Below are positions 41,285 through 50,409 of a DNA stretch of 64,000 nucleotides, in pieces (within the stretch, counting starts at the first letter, position 1; every line of letters starts with the position of its first letter). The notes below the pieces were generated by a model that saw only the letters and a list, made by a program, of their open reading frames with translations, ran no database searches and was not told where the DNA came from. Source of the stretch: Bacteroidota bacterium (GTDB lineage Bacteria > Bacteroidota > Bacteroidia > Chitinophagales > Chitinophagaceae). The stretch covers positions 310,001-374,000 of the forward strand of contig JAEYWX010000001.1 of the NCBI GenBank assembly GCA_023428755.1, in the 5' to 3' direction. Made by a program: the position numbers and the translations under genes.

Positions 41285-42295
41285 CTACTTTTGGAAAAAT
41301 ACTTTTTGCAGAAATGTATCAATTGATTCAACCGTGGGTGTAAACCAAGGTTCAAATAAGCAAAATGAATGTGGTGAATTTTCAAACTCTTTTACCTCTG
41401 TATAAATTTGATGCTCTTGCAGTATTTCAATATAATCAGTTCGTCCTGCATGCATTCTCGCAACAGAGCTGTTGATAAACAATGTTGGGGGTGTTGATGC
41501 TCCAGCATATGTTAATGGTGATGCTTCTTTCCACAGTTCAGGATTTTCTGCTTTGGGAAAGCCAAACCAATAAGTAGCCGCTGATATTTTTTTACTGTCG
41601 TTGCCTTCGCCCGATTCGGGATGCACAAACGATAATGTACCATCAATATCAACGATTGCGTGTACTTTGCTGCTTGCCTTTGCTGCAAATACCGGTTCGA
41701 ATTTTTGATTCCCAATTGTAGTGCCTACGAATGCAGCTAACTGTCCGCCCGCAGAAAAACCAAGCACTGCAATTCTGTTTGTATCTACATTAAATTTAAC
41801 AGCATTTGTTTTTACCCATTTAATGGCGGCTTTTATATCTTTTACTGCTGCGGGATAGAGTGCTTCGGTTGACAAGCGATACTCAGGCGTAAAACAGGCG
41901 TATCCTTTCGTTGCAAGATTGAACGCCAACGAATGATGCTGGCTTTTATTCCCAGATCTCCAACCTCCACCATGAATGATAATGATGGCAGGTATTTTTT
42001 TGCTATACCCTTTGTTTTGCTTTGGAAAAAATGCATCCAGTTCAAGGTATCTGTTGGCTGGTTTGTAATAGCGGATGTTTTTTTGTTCGCTAATAAAAGC
42101 GCTGCGTTCGGTAAGGGGGATTGTAATAGCAGGATATTGCTTCTTTACTTTCTCGTATTCCTTGTATAGATTAAAGGAAGTGTCAGGAACGCCGGTAATT
42201 CCGTTCACTGATTGAGCAGCCAGTGTATTTAACTGCAGTATATTGAGTACAACAGTTACAATAACGATCGAATTCAGTTTACATATCACTGGCAT
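41285..42295 (-). CDS. Secreted alpha/beta hydrolase, probable pectin acetylesterase
   Basis: Protein of 336 aa with a Sec signal (VIVTVVLNILQLNTLAAQ). Hormone-sensitive-lipase-like fold: IIIHGGGWRSG (oxyanion loop, about residue 110), VLGFSAGGQLAAFVG (nucleophile), and a C-terminal SPHSFCLFEPWF with the His. The usual GxxD acid loop is replaced by INSSVARMHAGRTDY, a variant I associate with pectin-linked esterases; the Asp of RTDY may be the acid. It is 26 bases after the giant PL1-CE8 gene and 8 before a CE8 gene, so pectin deacetylation is the likely job. Feruloyl esterase activity is an alternative. Confidence 0.82.
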   Translation of the reverse strand: MPVICKLNSIVIVTVVLNILQLNTLAAQSVNGITGVPDTSFNLYKEYEKVKKQYPAITIPLTERSAFISEQKNIRYYKPANRYLELDAFFPKQNKGYSKKIPAIIIIHGGGWRSGNKSQHHSLAFNLATKGYACFTPEYRLSTEALYPAAVKDIKAAIKWVKTNAVKFNVDTNRIAVLGFSAGGQLAAFVGTTIGNQKFEPVFAAKASSKVHAIVDIDGTLSFVHPESGEGNDSKKISAATYWFGFPKAENPELWKEASPLTYAGASTPPTLFINSSVARMHAGRTDYIEILQEHQIYTEVKEFENSPHSFCLFEPWFTPTVESIDTFLQKVFFQK

Positions 42296-42321
42296 AGCTC
42301 AACAGTATTGCAGCAGTTTTA

Positions 42322-45300
42322 TTAGCGTATCACAATACATTTTAAAACTACTCTGTTATTTGATTGAAGATAATGAATAAAATACTGCCCCTGTGGCAAC
42401 GACTGCACATCGAGTGTGGTGAGATTTGTATTCGCTGCTATTTTCAGCTCACTCATTTTTACACCCAACATGTTATACACTGTAAGAGATGCTTCTCTGC
42501 TGCTGCCCGGATGTTTGATCGTAACTGTGTTACTGGCCGGGTTTGGATAAATACTAAATCCAACAGGAATAAGATTATCACGTACATCTGTTGTTACGTT
42601 TTGTGTAGCGATCCCTTTTACAATCACATCTTTCAACTGCGTATAACGGCCGGGACTTGTACTGCCGCAACTGAAGTAAAGACGAACGCTGAGTGTTTGT
42701 CCTTCGGTTAACAATACACCCGTTGAGCCGTTCAATGAAAAACGATACAAGGCAGACGGACCATTGTTATCCTGTGTTAATGCCTTGCCTGTTGCAAACG
42801 TATAACCCGTCACTTCGGTTGAATCGGTTGCAAAACCGCTTGTTGAATACACAACAGCGATTTTGATATTGCTGTTTGATCCATAAAATGCATTGTGAAA
42901 TTGCAAACTGTCAACACGTGTTGTATAACCCGCCGCTGCAGTAACGGTAAACTGCTCGTAATTGGTACGATTCAAATTACCTCCCGGTCCACCCGATGCG
43001 GTTGTCCAGTAACCATCGGCTGTTGCAGCAAATGATTGTCCACGTGCAGATGAATAAGGTTGCACACCGGCTACCGTTACACCATCGGATACTGCAAACC
43101 GGTTGAATGTGGGAACACTTGCCACAACACCTGCCGAACGGATGGCTGTACTATCCTGGTTGTTTTGTGTAAACGGCCAGTGCAGCAAAACACTTGAGAT
43201 CTGCACCGGTTGCGATTGGATCGTTCCCTCTAGTGTAGTCTTCACTGTATCAGCCAATGTTGCGCTGTGAATAATTGCATCGTTATAAGTACCCACAACG
43301 GTACCGTTCAAACGCACTGTGATTGTAGTGTTTGCAACTGTTCCATTTGTTGGTTTCAATCCAAGTGGTTTGCTGTTAGTAAACCAGTTGGTTCCGCCAT
43401 CGGCCGATATTTCATAATTTACCGGAGGAAGAATCTTGATGCTGTCGATTATATTGAAACCCGAAACCAAATACGCTTGTGTTGCAGATGGTGTTCCGAT
43501 TCCCTGTAAAAAATCAGACAAGGCGGCTGTTACAGTGATCAATGGCTTGCTCGACACAAATGCTGTATCAGAAGTGGTTGTCGTAAACCCGGCTTTCGAC
43601 AACCGTACAATGTAATAATAACTTGTACCCGCAGCAGGTGCATTATCAACATACATAAAATTACCCGCAGAATCTTCACTGCTGTGTTGTGTATCGATCA
43701 ACGTAAAGTTTTGTTTATCCGAACTTCTGTACAGATCACATTGAATACCTGCCATGGGCCAGGTAATATTCCAGGTTACATTCACTGTTGAAGCAGTTGC
43801 GTTTGGTTTGCGTGCAAGTACATTCGATGCAGATAATTCAGGAACAAATGTATTCTTCAACTCCGGCCAGATGCTGTACGGATCCCATGTTGCCATTGCG
43901 GGGGTATTTGCATTTACAAACACCGTATCATTATTATAATACTTTGCTGCTTCACCGGCTGTTAATTGTTTGCTCCAGCTCACACGGCCGCTGATGTCTT
44001 TTATTGTACCATCATAGTTCTTTGTATTGTATTCGGCATAAGTAATGTAAGATGTATTGGTTCCTGCATCCCATGCACTCCATCCTTCGGGTTTAATAGA
44101 AGAACCCATGAATGAATTGAGGAATACTGTTTTGTTGTGCGATTTTGCTACATCAGCAGTACTTGCATCATTTTGCCAGGGGCGACCTAATGTATAAAAT
44201 GTAGTGCCGCGGTTCTTTGTGAGTTTACAATCACGAAACACATAACCGTAACCTGATTCTGCTTTTGTATTGGCTGCCGTTACAAAACCACCTGCAGCAT
44301 TATCCAATCTTGTGCGTGGATAGATGACACAGGTATCGAAAATGATGGTGGATGAGCCAAAAATGAAATCGGTGTTTCCATCAATATAACTGTTCTTCAT
44401 GTACACCCGTGTGCCTTTGTTATTGCCACCGTAGTAGGTATCCTGTCCGCCATTCATGCGACAATTAAAAAACACAACCCTGTCCGATGTTGTATAAACT
44501 GCAACTGCCTGCGGACCATCGCCGGGTGCCGGTACAAGTGCATTGGCGTTAATACCATAACCGGTTGCATTTTCAATGGAGAGGTTCATCAACATCACAT
44601 CCGCTGCATTGATGATCATGGTACCGCTGGTTGAAGTGCCATAGGTTCCACCGGCAGGATTTGCTTTGCCTGAATAGTTATCGAATGAAATAATTGTTTC
44701 GGCCATGTTTTCACCGATCAGTTGCAGGAAGGGTTTGTTTGATGGGATGAGAACTGTTTCTACATACTTTCCTTTCTTAATAAAAATCCGCCATGGGGTT
44801 GTACGGTTGGTTGGTGCTGCATTGATAGCAGCCTGTACCGATGTATAATTACCCGATCCATCTTTCGCTACCAACACATCATGCGGTGGTAATACAACAG
44901 GATTTGATGCAGTTCCATTTACCGCCAGGGTTTTTGTTGTGACACCACCGCCTTCAATTGAAATAGAACCATTGTAAATACCAATACTTCCTGCATTCAA
45001 CCGAACAGAAATTTGCGTTGCTGCAATGGTACCTGATGCAGGAGATAAAACAACATTACCTACCCATACAGTTCCGTTCAATGAAACTTCATAGTTGGAA
45101 GGAGCGGTAATGGTAACATCGCCGGTAAGATTTGTTCCACTTACAGTAAAATTTTGTACAGCCGAAGGCGCACCAATAGTTTGTGAAAAAACAGAAAAGC
45201 TTGCCGTAGTAAGAATGATTGCTGTGGTAGATGCAGTTGCAGAAGCGGCAATGGTTGCAACGGGTGAATAGTTGAATGCTTTATCAGCCGTGAATACATG

Positions 45301-47937
45301 ATAGTAATATGTTGTACCTGCTGTAACAGTACCATCTGTAAACGCTGCTATTACACCGGTATATAAAACTGTATAATCATTGCCGATGGTATTACCTGCT
45401 GCATACACGCCTTTGGTATTTAATGTGGGTGCGGTATTTACTAAACTCCTTACCACAACATAACCACCATTATCAATACCGGTTGCAGGAGCCTGCCATG
45501 TTAATGCAATAGAACTGGCAGAACCGTTTGCTGCAAGATCAGTTACTGCATCGGGTGCATCATTATCAACTGCAGTGCCGGGATAAGCCACATAATCATC
45601 AATAAAGAAATAAGGCGATTGCGGATTGGTAACACGAATGCCAAAATAGGTAAGCGTTGGTGTGGAGTTGGTTGTTTTTAATGTGCCTGTAAACAATTGC
45701 CAATCCTGCGGAGTAGAAGCATCCAATGTTGTTTTTGCTGTTAAGGTTATATTGCTTCCACCAACAGAACCCAACACAGTTGACCATCCATACAAATCCG
45801 TTGCAGCCGTTAAAGGCCCGGCAGGTTTGTACCAAAACTGAATCACATAATCTGTATTCTGCGCCAATGCAGGATTTGTTTGCACGGGCGAGAAAATATA
45901 CTTGTTACTGCCACTTGCCTGTTTGTAAAATAAACTTTTACCACCGGTACGTGTTGTTGCCGATTGAATATCCCAGTTAGCGGATACTTCCCAATCGGTT
46001 GTGGATGTATGTGCCGTTACAGTTGAATAAGAACCTACGGTTTGGTTTTCAAATCCACCATCCAGGCCGGGAAAAAAACCGATCGATGCATTTTGCAAAT
46101 TGGCTGAAGCCGTACCATTCACTGCAAAGGAAATATTGGCAGCACCCGTACTCGTTCCAACCACATTGCCGCTGTACGATCCTGCCGCTGCTGCATTCAA
46201 ACGAATATAAATGGTTGTGGAAGCAACCGCACCACTCGTTGCTGTAAGTGAAACTGTATTACTCCATGTTGTATTGTTCAATGAAAGTTCGTACGATACA
46301 GGCGCAGTAAGTTCAAGATTTGCAGTAAGGTTTAAAGCAGATACTGTAAATGTTTGTGCTGCTGATGCTGCACCAACTGTTTGTGCAAATGCAGCAAGTG
46401 ATGCGGAATAATAAATCGTTGGCGTTGTATTCTGCTGATCGGTTACCAACGAGTTGAGATAGTTTTCAAGATTGGTATAACCATTTGCAGCAAACAAACC
46501 ACGGTCAGTTGCGTCGTTAGGATTTAATCCATTTGCTGTTTCCCATGCATCGGGCATGCCATCATGATCGGTATCGGTTGGTGCTGTTGTTGAACTCAAT
46601 GTGGGCCATGCATTCACTGTATTTGCATACAGTGTGCCATGCGGATAACCTCCCTGTACATCAATGATGCGACCTGTACGGTTGCGTACATCATTCGCCA
46701 AACGTTCATCTAACGTATCACGTTTTAAACTTGCACCTGCATATTGTAGTACCAATGCATAGGCTTCCTGTGCCGTATGTGTGGTAACAGGTGCAATGGA
46801 ATGTTCGGTTGTTGCTTTTGCCAATATTGTATCGGCCTGCGTGCCGCCACTCATTGATACACCCAGCCAGTTATTATTTGTGATAACAGGATATCCATCT
46901 ACATAATTTCCGGATAAATAAAATTTACCATAGGGAATGGGTGTGGTTCCGGTTGTTTTACCCGGCTGAACGATCATGCCACGAACAGGAATGGAAACCG
47001 AATTACCCGTACCTGTTGACGGACCATACTTATAATAATTATTAACGAGATTATAATTACCGCCATCACCACCATTGCTGCTGTAAGCACCCCAGTTATA
47101 AATCACGTTGTTTCTGAAGTCGGTATTCTCCACACCAATTTCTGCAGGTGAATAAGTGCTGATACCTGCAAACCTTGGGTTACGCCCTTTTGCATGTGCA
47201 AGCATGTTATGATGAAACGATCCACGTTTTGCTCCCCAGATACCAACATATCCATGTTCCTGGAAATCGGCATCGCCTTCGTAATGGTAGGAATAGTTCA
47301 ACGGTTCAGCAACAATATTCCATTGCACCGTTACACTGTCACCACGATAGATCGTAAGTGCTTCATCGCTGCTCCAGCTGATAGAACAATGATCGATGAT
47401 GATATTTTTTCCGCCGAGGTTTCCAAATGCATCATCCCCACCGCTATTGGTGGTGGGTTTACATGCATCTGTAAAAGGTGCAACCGGTACGCCACAATTC
47501 TCGGGAGTGGTTTTTAATTGATTTTTATCACCCATGCGAATACGGATATAACGGACAATCACATGATCGCCGCTGATCACTACCGGATGGTCAGCAATAC
47601 ATATTCCATCGCCCGGAGCTGTTTGTCCTGCAATGGTTGTATTGCTTCGTATCGTTAATCGTGAAGTAAGATGAATAGTACCCGACACACGAAATACAAT
47701 CGTACGGTGTGCAGCGGTTTGACTCAACGCATAACGCAAACTGCCCACGCTGTTATCATCGTTGAGATGTGTTACTTCAAATACAGTTGTTGGAACACTT
47801 GCTGTTCCTCTGCCACCCGTTGCAAACCGACCTGCACCTTCTGCACCGGGAAATGCAATTTGTTGTGCATTGATTGTAGTACACAACAGCATCGAAATGA
47901 AACAAACAATACGTGTTGGTAAGCAAAAAAATTTCAT
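42322..47937 (-). CDS. Giant PL1 pectate lyase - CE8 pectin methylesterase fusion with T9SS sorting domain
   Basis: Protein of 1871 aa with a Sec signal. Approximate order: PL1 lyase 25-450 (IAFPGAEGAGRFATGGRG, GGDDAFGNLGG, DHCSISWSSDEA, HHNMLAHAKGRNPRF with the catalytic Arg); a calcium-binding TSP3-like segment 455-485 (DTDHDGMPDAWE); Ig-like repeat 500-610; carbohydrate-binding-like jelly roll 612-786; FN3 790-900; Ig-like repeat 906-1012; CE8 esterase 1016-1369 (GKYVETVLI, QAVAVYT, GQDTYYGG, TDFIFGSS, LGRPW all present); FN3-like 1370-1470; third Ig-like repeat 1464-1575; beta domain 1580-1780; T9SS type A tail 1790-1871 (GFSIYPNPASNTVTI, NMLGVKM, LPQGQYFIHY). It should be attached to or released from the cell surface and demethylate and cleave pectin in one molecule. 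Confidence 0.93.
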   Translation of the reverse strand: MKFFCLPTRIVCFISMLLCTTINAQQIAFPGAEGAGRFATGGRGTASVPTTVFEVTHLNDDNSVGSLRYALSQTAAHRTIVFRVSGTIHLTSRLTIRSNTTIAGQTAPGDGICIADHPVVISGDHVIVRYIRIRMGDKNQLKTTPENCGVPVAPFTDACKPTTNSGGDDAFGNLGGKNIIIDHCSISWSSDEALTIYRGDSVTVQWNIVAEPLNYSYHYEGDADFQEHGYVGIWGAKRGSFHHNMLAHAKGRNPRFAGISTYSPAEIGVENTDFRNNVIYNWGAYSSNGGDGGNYNLVNNYYKYGPSTGTGNSVSIPVRGMIVQPGKTTGTTPIPYGKFYLSGNYVDGYPVITNNNWLGVSMSGGTQADTILAKATTEHSIAPVTTHTAQEAYALVLQYAGASLKRDTLDERLANDVRNRTGRIIDVQGGYPHGTLYANTVNAWPTLSSTTAPTDTDHDGMPDAWETANGLNPNDATDRGLFAANGYTNLENYLNSLVTDQQNTTPTIYYSASLAAFAQTVGAASAAQTFTVSALNLTANLELTAPVSYELSLNNTTWSNTVSLTATSGAVASTTIYIRLNAAAAGSYSGNVVGTSTGAANISFAVNGTASANLQNASIGFFPGLDGGFENQTVGSYSTVTAHTSTTDWEVSANWDIQSATTRTGGKSLFYKQASGSNKYIFSPVQTNPALAQNTDYVIQFWYKPAGPLTAATDLYGWSTVLGSVGGSNITLTAKTTLDASTPQDWQLFTGTLKTTNSTPTLTYFGIRVTNPQSPYFFIDDYVAYPGTAVDNDAPDAVTDLAANGSASSIALTWQAPATGIDNGGYVVVRSLVNTAPTLNTKGVYAAGNTIGNDYTVLYTGVIAAFTDGTVTAGTTYYYHVFTADKAFNYSPVATIAASATASTTAIILTTASFSVFSQTIGAPSAVQNFTVSGTNLTGDVTITAPSNYEVSLNGTVWVGNVVLSPASGTIAATQISVRLNAGSIGIYNGSISIEGGGVTTKTLAVNGTASNPVVLPPHDVLVAKDGSGNYTSVQAAINAAPTNRTTPWRIFIKKGKYVETVLIPSNKPFLQLIGENMAETIISFDNYSGKANPAGGTYGTSTSGTMIINAADVMLMNLSIENATGYGINANALVPAPGDGPQAVAVYTTSDRVVFFNCRMNGGQDTYYGGNNKGTRVYMKNSYIDGNTDFIFGSSTIIFDTCVIYPRTRLDNAAGGFVTAANTKAESGYGYVFRDCKLTKNRGTTFYTLGRPWQNDASTADVAKSHNKTVFLNSFMGSSIKPEGWSAWDAGTNTSYITYAEYNTKNYDGTIKDISGRVSWSKQLTAGEAAKYYNNDTVFVNANTPAMATWDPYSIWPELKNTFVPELSASNVLARKPNATASTVNVTWNITWPMAGIQCDLYRSSDKQNFTLIDTQHSSEDSAGNFMYVDNAPAAGTSYYYIVRLSKAGFTTTTSDTAFVSSKPLITVTAALSDFLQGIGTPSATQAYLVSGFNIIDSIKILPPVNYEISADGGTNWFTNSKPLGLKPTNGTVANTTITVRLNGTVVGTYNDAIIHSATLADTVKTTLEGTIQSQPVQISSVLLHWPFTQNNQDSTAIRSAGVVASVPTFNRFAVSDGVTVAGVQPYSSARGQSFAATADGYWTTASGGPGGNLNRTNYEQFTVTAAAGYTTRVDSLQFHNAFYGSNSNIKIAVVYSTSGFATDSTEVTGYTFATGKALTQDNNGPSALYRFSLNGSTGVLLTEGQTLSVRLYFSCGSTSPGRYTQLKDVIVKGIATQNVTTDVRDNLIPVGFSIYPNPASNTVTIKHPGSSREASLTVYNMLGVKMSELKIAANTNLTTLDVQSLPQGQYFIHYLQSNNRVVLKCIVIR

Positions 47938-47948
47938 GCTATGTTCAG

Positions 47949-48692
47949 TTATTCTTTTGAGTTAACGATTCTTACAGCAAGCTCCGGTAATTGAGAACGT
48001 ATTTCTTTCAATACCAGTTGAGCAACCAGTCGTGCACCCAGCTCGTTGAAGTGGGTATTGTCATCCTTTCCATTGGGGTGATTCGGATGCTCACCAGGTT
48101 TCAGTTGCATAAACAGTAATGCCGAATTATCCGAGCCGAATTGTTGATAGAGTTGTTGGGTTATCACATCCATATCCAGCAGTACAACGTTTTCTTCTTT
48201 TGCAACGGCTCTTGTAATTTTCATGTATTCATCATGTGTTCCAACGATCTTACCGTTGCTGTCGAATTTTCGCCGGGCCATGGAAGTGAGTAAAACCGGG
48301 ATGGCTTTCTTTTCTCTTGTTTCTTTTACAAATGTTGTGAGATTGGATTTGAATTGCTCAGGAGTTGTTGCCGTTTTCTTTGTAGGCACTTCATCGTTAT
48401 GTCCAAACTGGATGAATACATAATCGCCTTCACCTGCTTCATTCATGATCTGTTTCCACAAACCTTCTGTTTGAAAAGATGAAGTGCTTCGTCCGTTCTT
48501 TGCTTTGTTCACAACTGTTACCGTTGAATCCCAGAAGTACACGAAAGGCATTCCCCAACCATGTTCAGGATAAGCCTTTGTTTCTTTAATGCTTGCCGTG
48601 CTATCGCCTGCAATAAAAAGTTTGATCTTCTTTTTTGGTGGCAGCATTAACGCAAACAGTGGCAATGCAAATAATAAAGCAACTTTCTTCAT
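47949..48692 (-). CDS. Rhamnogalacturonan acetylesterase (CE12, SGNH hydrolase)
   Basis: Protein of 247 aa from ATG 48692 (MKKVALLFALPLFAL, a signal peptide); an ATG five codons upstream is less likely. SGNH fold: block I FIAGDSTAS (nucleophile Ser), block II GWGMPF with VNKAKNGRSTSS (Gly), block III FIQFGHNDE (Asn), and block V DNTHFNELGA (Asp and His). It removes acetyl groups from rhamnogalacturonan I. It sits 11 bases before the giant PL1-CE8 gene and after the PL1 gene, with a repeat palindrome between. Confidence 0.9.
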   Translation of the reverse strand: MKKVALLFALPLFALMLPPKKKIKLFIAGDSTASIKETKAYPEHGWGMPFVYFWDSTVTVVNKAKNGRSTSSFQTEGLWKQIMNEAGEGDYVFIQFGHNDEVPTKKTATTPEQFKSNLTTFVKETREKKAIPVLLTSMARRKFDSNGKIVGTHDEYMKITRAVAKEENVVLLDMDVITQQLYQQFGSDNSALLFMQLKPGEHPNHPNGKDDNTHFNELGARLVAQLVLKEIRSQLPELAVRIVNSKE

Positions 48693-48703
48693 CTCACTTG
48701 GCC

Positions 48704-48738
48704 TCACCCTCGTTCCCTCTCCAAAAGAGAGGGAGGCC
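48704..48738 (+). repeat. Interspersed GC-rich palindrome, copy 6
   Basis: ctcaccctcgttCCCTCTC-caaaa-GAGAGGGaggcc. CCCTCTC at 48715-48721 pairs with GAGAGGG at 48727-48733. It lies in the 146-bp gap between the PL1 gene and the CE12 gene, close to the CE12 start. Confidence 0.7.
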
Positions 48739-48838
48739 GGGCTTTGGAATTTTAGTTAAACAATTGTACTAGCAAATGCTATTTAGTACTTTCTTCATCA
48801 ATTCTTTTAAGGTCACTTACTTATCATTTCATCAGCTA

Positions 48839-50269
48839 TCATTTTATCAAACTGTTGATGTAAACTTCAATATTGGTGTACTGTTGATGCAGTTTATATC
48901 CACTTGCATCACTTGCGTCGTTTAGGTTTAATCCATTTTGTTTTTCCCACTCATCGGGCATTCCATCATTGTCTGTATCAACTGGTGCTGGATTGGATTT
49001 TAAAACGGGCCATGCATTGGTGGTGATTTCAAACGGCGAGTGATGCGGATAGCCGCCCTGCACATCAATGATCTTTCCGGTTCTGCCGATCACATTGTTG
49101 ATGATGCGTGCATCCATTGTATCTCTTTTAAAAGAAGCGCCAACATGTACTAAAATTTTATTGTATGCTTCTTCCGCTGATTCTACAGGAATGGGGAGAG
49201 TTGGAAAAACATTTGTCTTTAGTACAGTCTTTTGCTCTTCTTCTGTTCCTTTTGGATCGATGTAAACACCTGCTGTATTATTTGCAGTAACAGCAGTATC
49301 GCCATCTACATAATTACCCGTAACATAAAACTGGCCGTATGGTTGTCCGCTTACCTTTGAAGGATTCACAATGCGGTTACGCACCTTCTTATTGGTTTCT
49401 GGCCCATACTTGTAATAATTATTAACGACGTTGTAGGTGCCGCCTTCGCCACCATATACATTGTTGTGCTGCCAGTTGTAGATCACATTGTTTCTGAAAT
49501 CAACAAATTCCTGTTCTGCACCCAAGCGTGCTCCGTTGAAACGTGGGTTACGGCTTACACAATGTGCAAACAAATTGTGATGTGCCGTTAAATGTTGCCC
49601 GCCCCAGATGCCGCCATAACCATGATGTTCCCAATCTGTGTCACCTGTTTCAAAATGGTAAGAGTAGTTGAGTGGTTCGGTAATAATATTCCATTGCAGC
49701 GTAGTGCTGTCGCCCTTGTAAACAGAGCATACCTCATCGGTACTCCAGCTGAACGAACAATGATCGATGATGATATGCTTACGGCCTGATGCACTGAATG
49801 CATCATCGCCGCCACTGCCATTCACCATTCCTTTTTGTCGCTGGTATTTATCGCCCATGCGTACACGGATGTAACGCACAATAATATTATCTCCACTTAA
49901 ACTGACAGGTTGATCGGCAAAACAAATACCATCGCCCGGAGCCGTTTGTCCGGCAATGGTAGCATCACCTTTGATCGATAATCTTTTTTCGAGATGAATC
50001 GTACCTGAAACCGCAAATACAATGATGCGTTTCCCTTTTGCTTCGGCAGCTTCACGAAAACTGCCGGGACCATCATCGTTGAGGTTGGTAACAATCATTA
50101 CTTTACCACCCCGGCCACCGGTTGTGTATTTGCCATAGCCTTCAGCACCGGGAAAGGCGATGGCCTCCTGTTCATCAGCTATAGTACTTTTCTTTTGCTG
50201 CGCACAGCTATTGAACGTAGCAGACGTAATCAAACATCCCACTAAAAAAAGCACCTGTTTTCGTTTCAT
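48839..50269 (-). CDS. Pectate lyase (PL1-like) lipoprotein
   Basis: Protein of 476 aa with a lipoprotein signal (LITSATFNSC, Cys about residue 22). The lyase domain is a close relative of the N-terminal domain of the giant fusion: AIAFPGAEGYGKYTTGGRGG, TIAGQTAPGDGICFAD, GSGGDDAFSASG, IIIDHCSFSWSTDEV, and HHNLFAHCVSRNPRFNG with the catalytic Arg. The C-terminus has a calcium-loop segment (DTDNDGMPDEWEKQNG). It cleaves demethylated galacturonan by beta-elimination, producing the unsaturated ends that GH105 and KduI process. It is outer-membrane anchored and follows the DUF5123 gene after a hairpin. Confidence 0.92.
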   Translation of the reverse strand: MKRKQVLFLVGCLITSATFNSCAQQKKSTIADEQEAIAFPGAEGYGKYTTGGRGGKVMIVTNLNDDGPGSFREAAEAKGKRIIVFAVSGTIHLEKRLSIKGDATIAGQTAPGDGICFADQPVSLSGDNIIVRYIRVRMGDKYQRQKGMVNGSGGDDAFSASGRKHIIIDHCSFSWSTDEVCSVYKGDSTTLQWNIITEPLNYSYHFETGDTDWEHHGYGGIWGGQHLTAHHNLFAHCVSRNPRFNGARLGAEQEFVDFRNNVIYNWQHNNVYGGEGGTYNVVNNYYKYGPETNKKVRNRIVNPSKVSGQPYGQFYVTGNYVDGDTAVTANNTAGVYIDPKGTEEEQKTVLKTNVFPTLPIPVESAEEAYNKILVHVGASFKRDTMDARIINNVIGRTGKIIDVQGGYPHHSPFEITTNAWPVLKSNPAPVDTDNDGMPDEWEKQNGLNLNDASDASGYKLHQQYTNIEVYINSLIK

Positions 50270-50362
50270 CCTGGTTGTTTAAATAAGTAAGGGGCAAAGA
50301 ATCGTAACTATCACAACTCTTGCAAATTGTTGATTGCTTCAATCGTTCACAACAGGTTATTG

Positions 50363-50395
50363 ATAACCCGCAATTGATTTCAGTTGCGGGGTTAT
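50363..50395 (-). terminator. Hairpin between DUF5123 gene and pectate lyase gene
   Basis: ATAACCCGCAA (50363-50373) pairs with TTGCGGGGTTAT (50384-50395) with a single bulged G and a 10-base loop. No T-tract follows on the minus strand, so partial termination or mRNA stabilisation of the susCD-DUF5123 part is more likely than full stop. Confidence 0.45.
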
Positions 50396-50409
50396 TGTTA
50401 AGACGTTTA

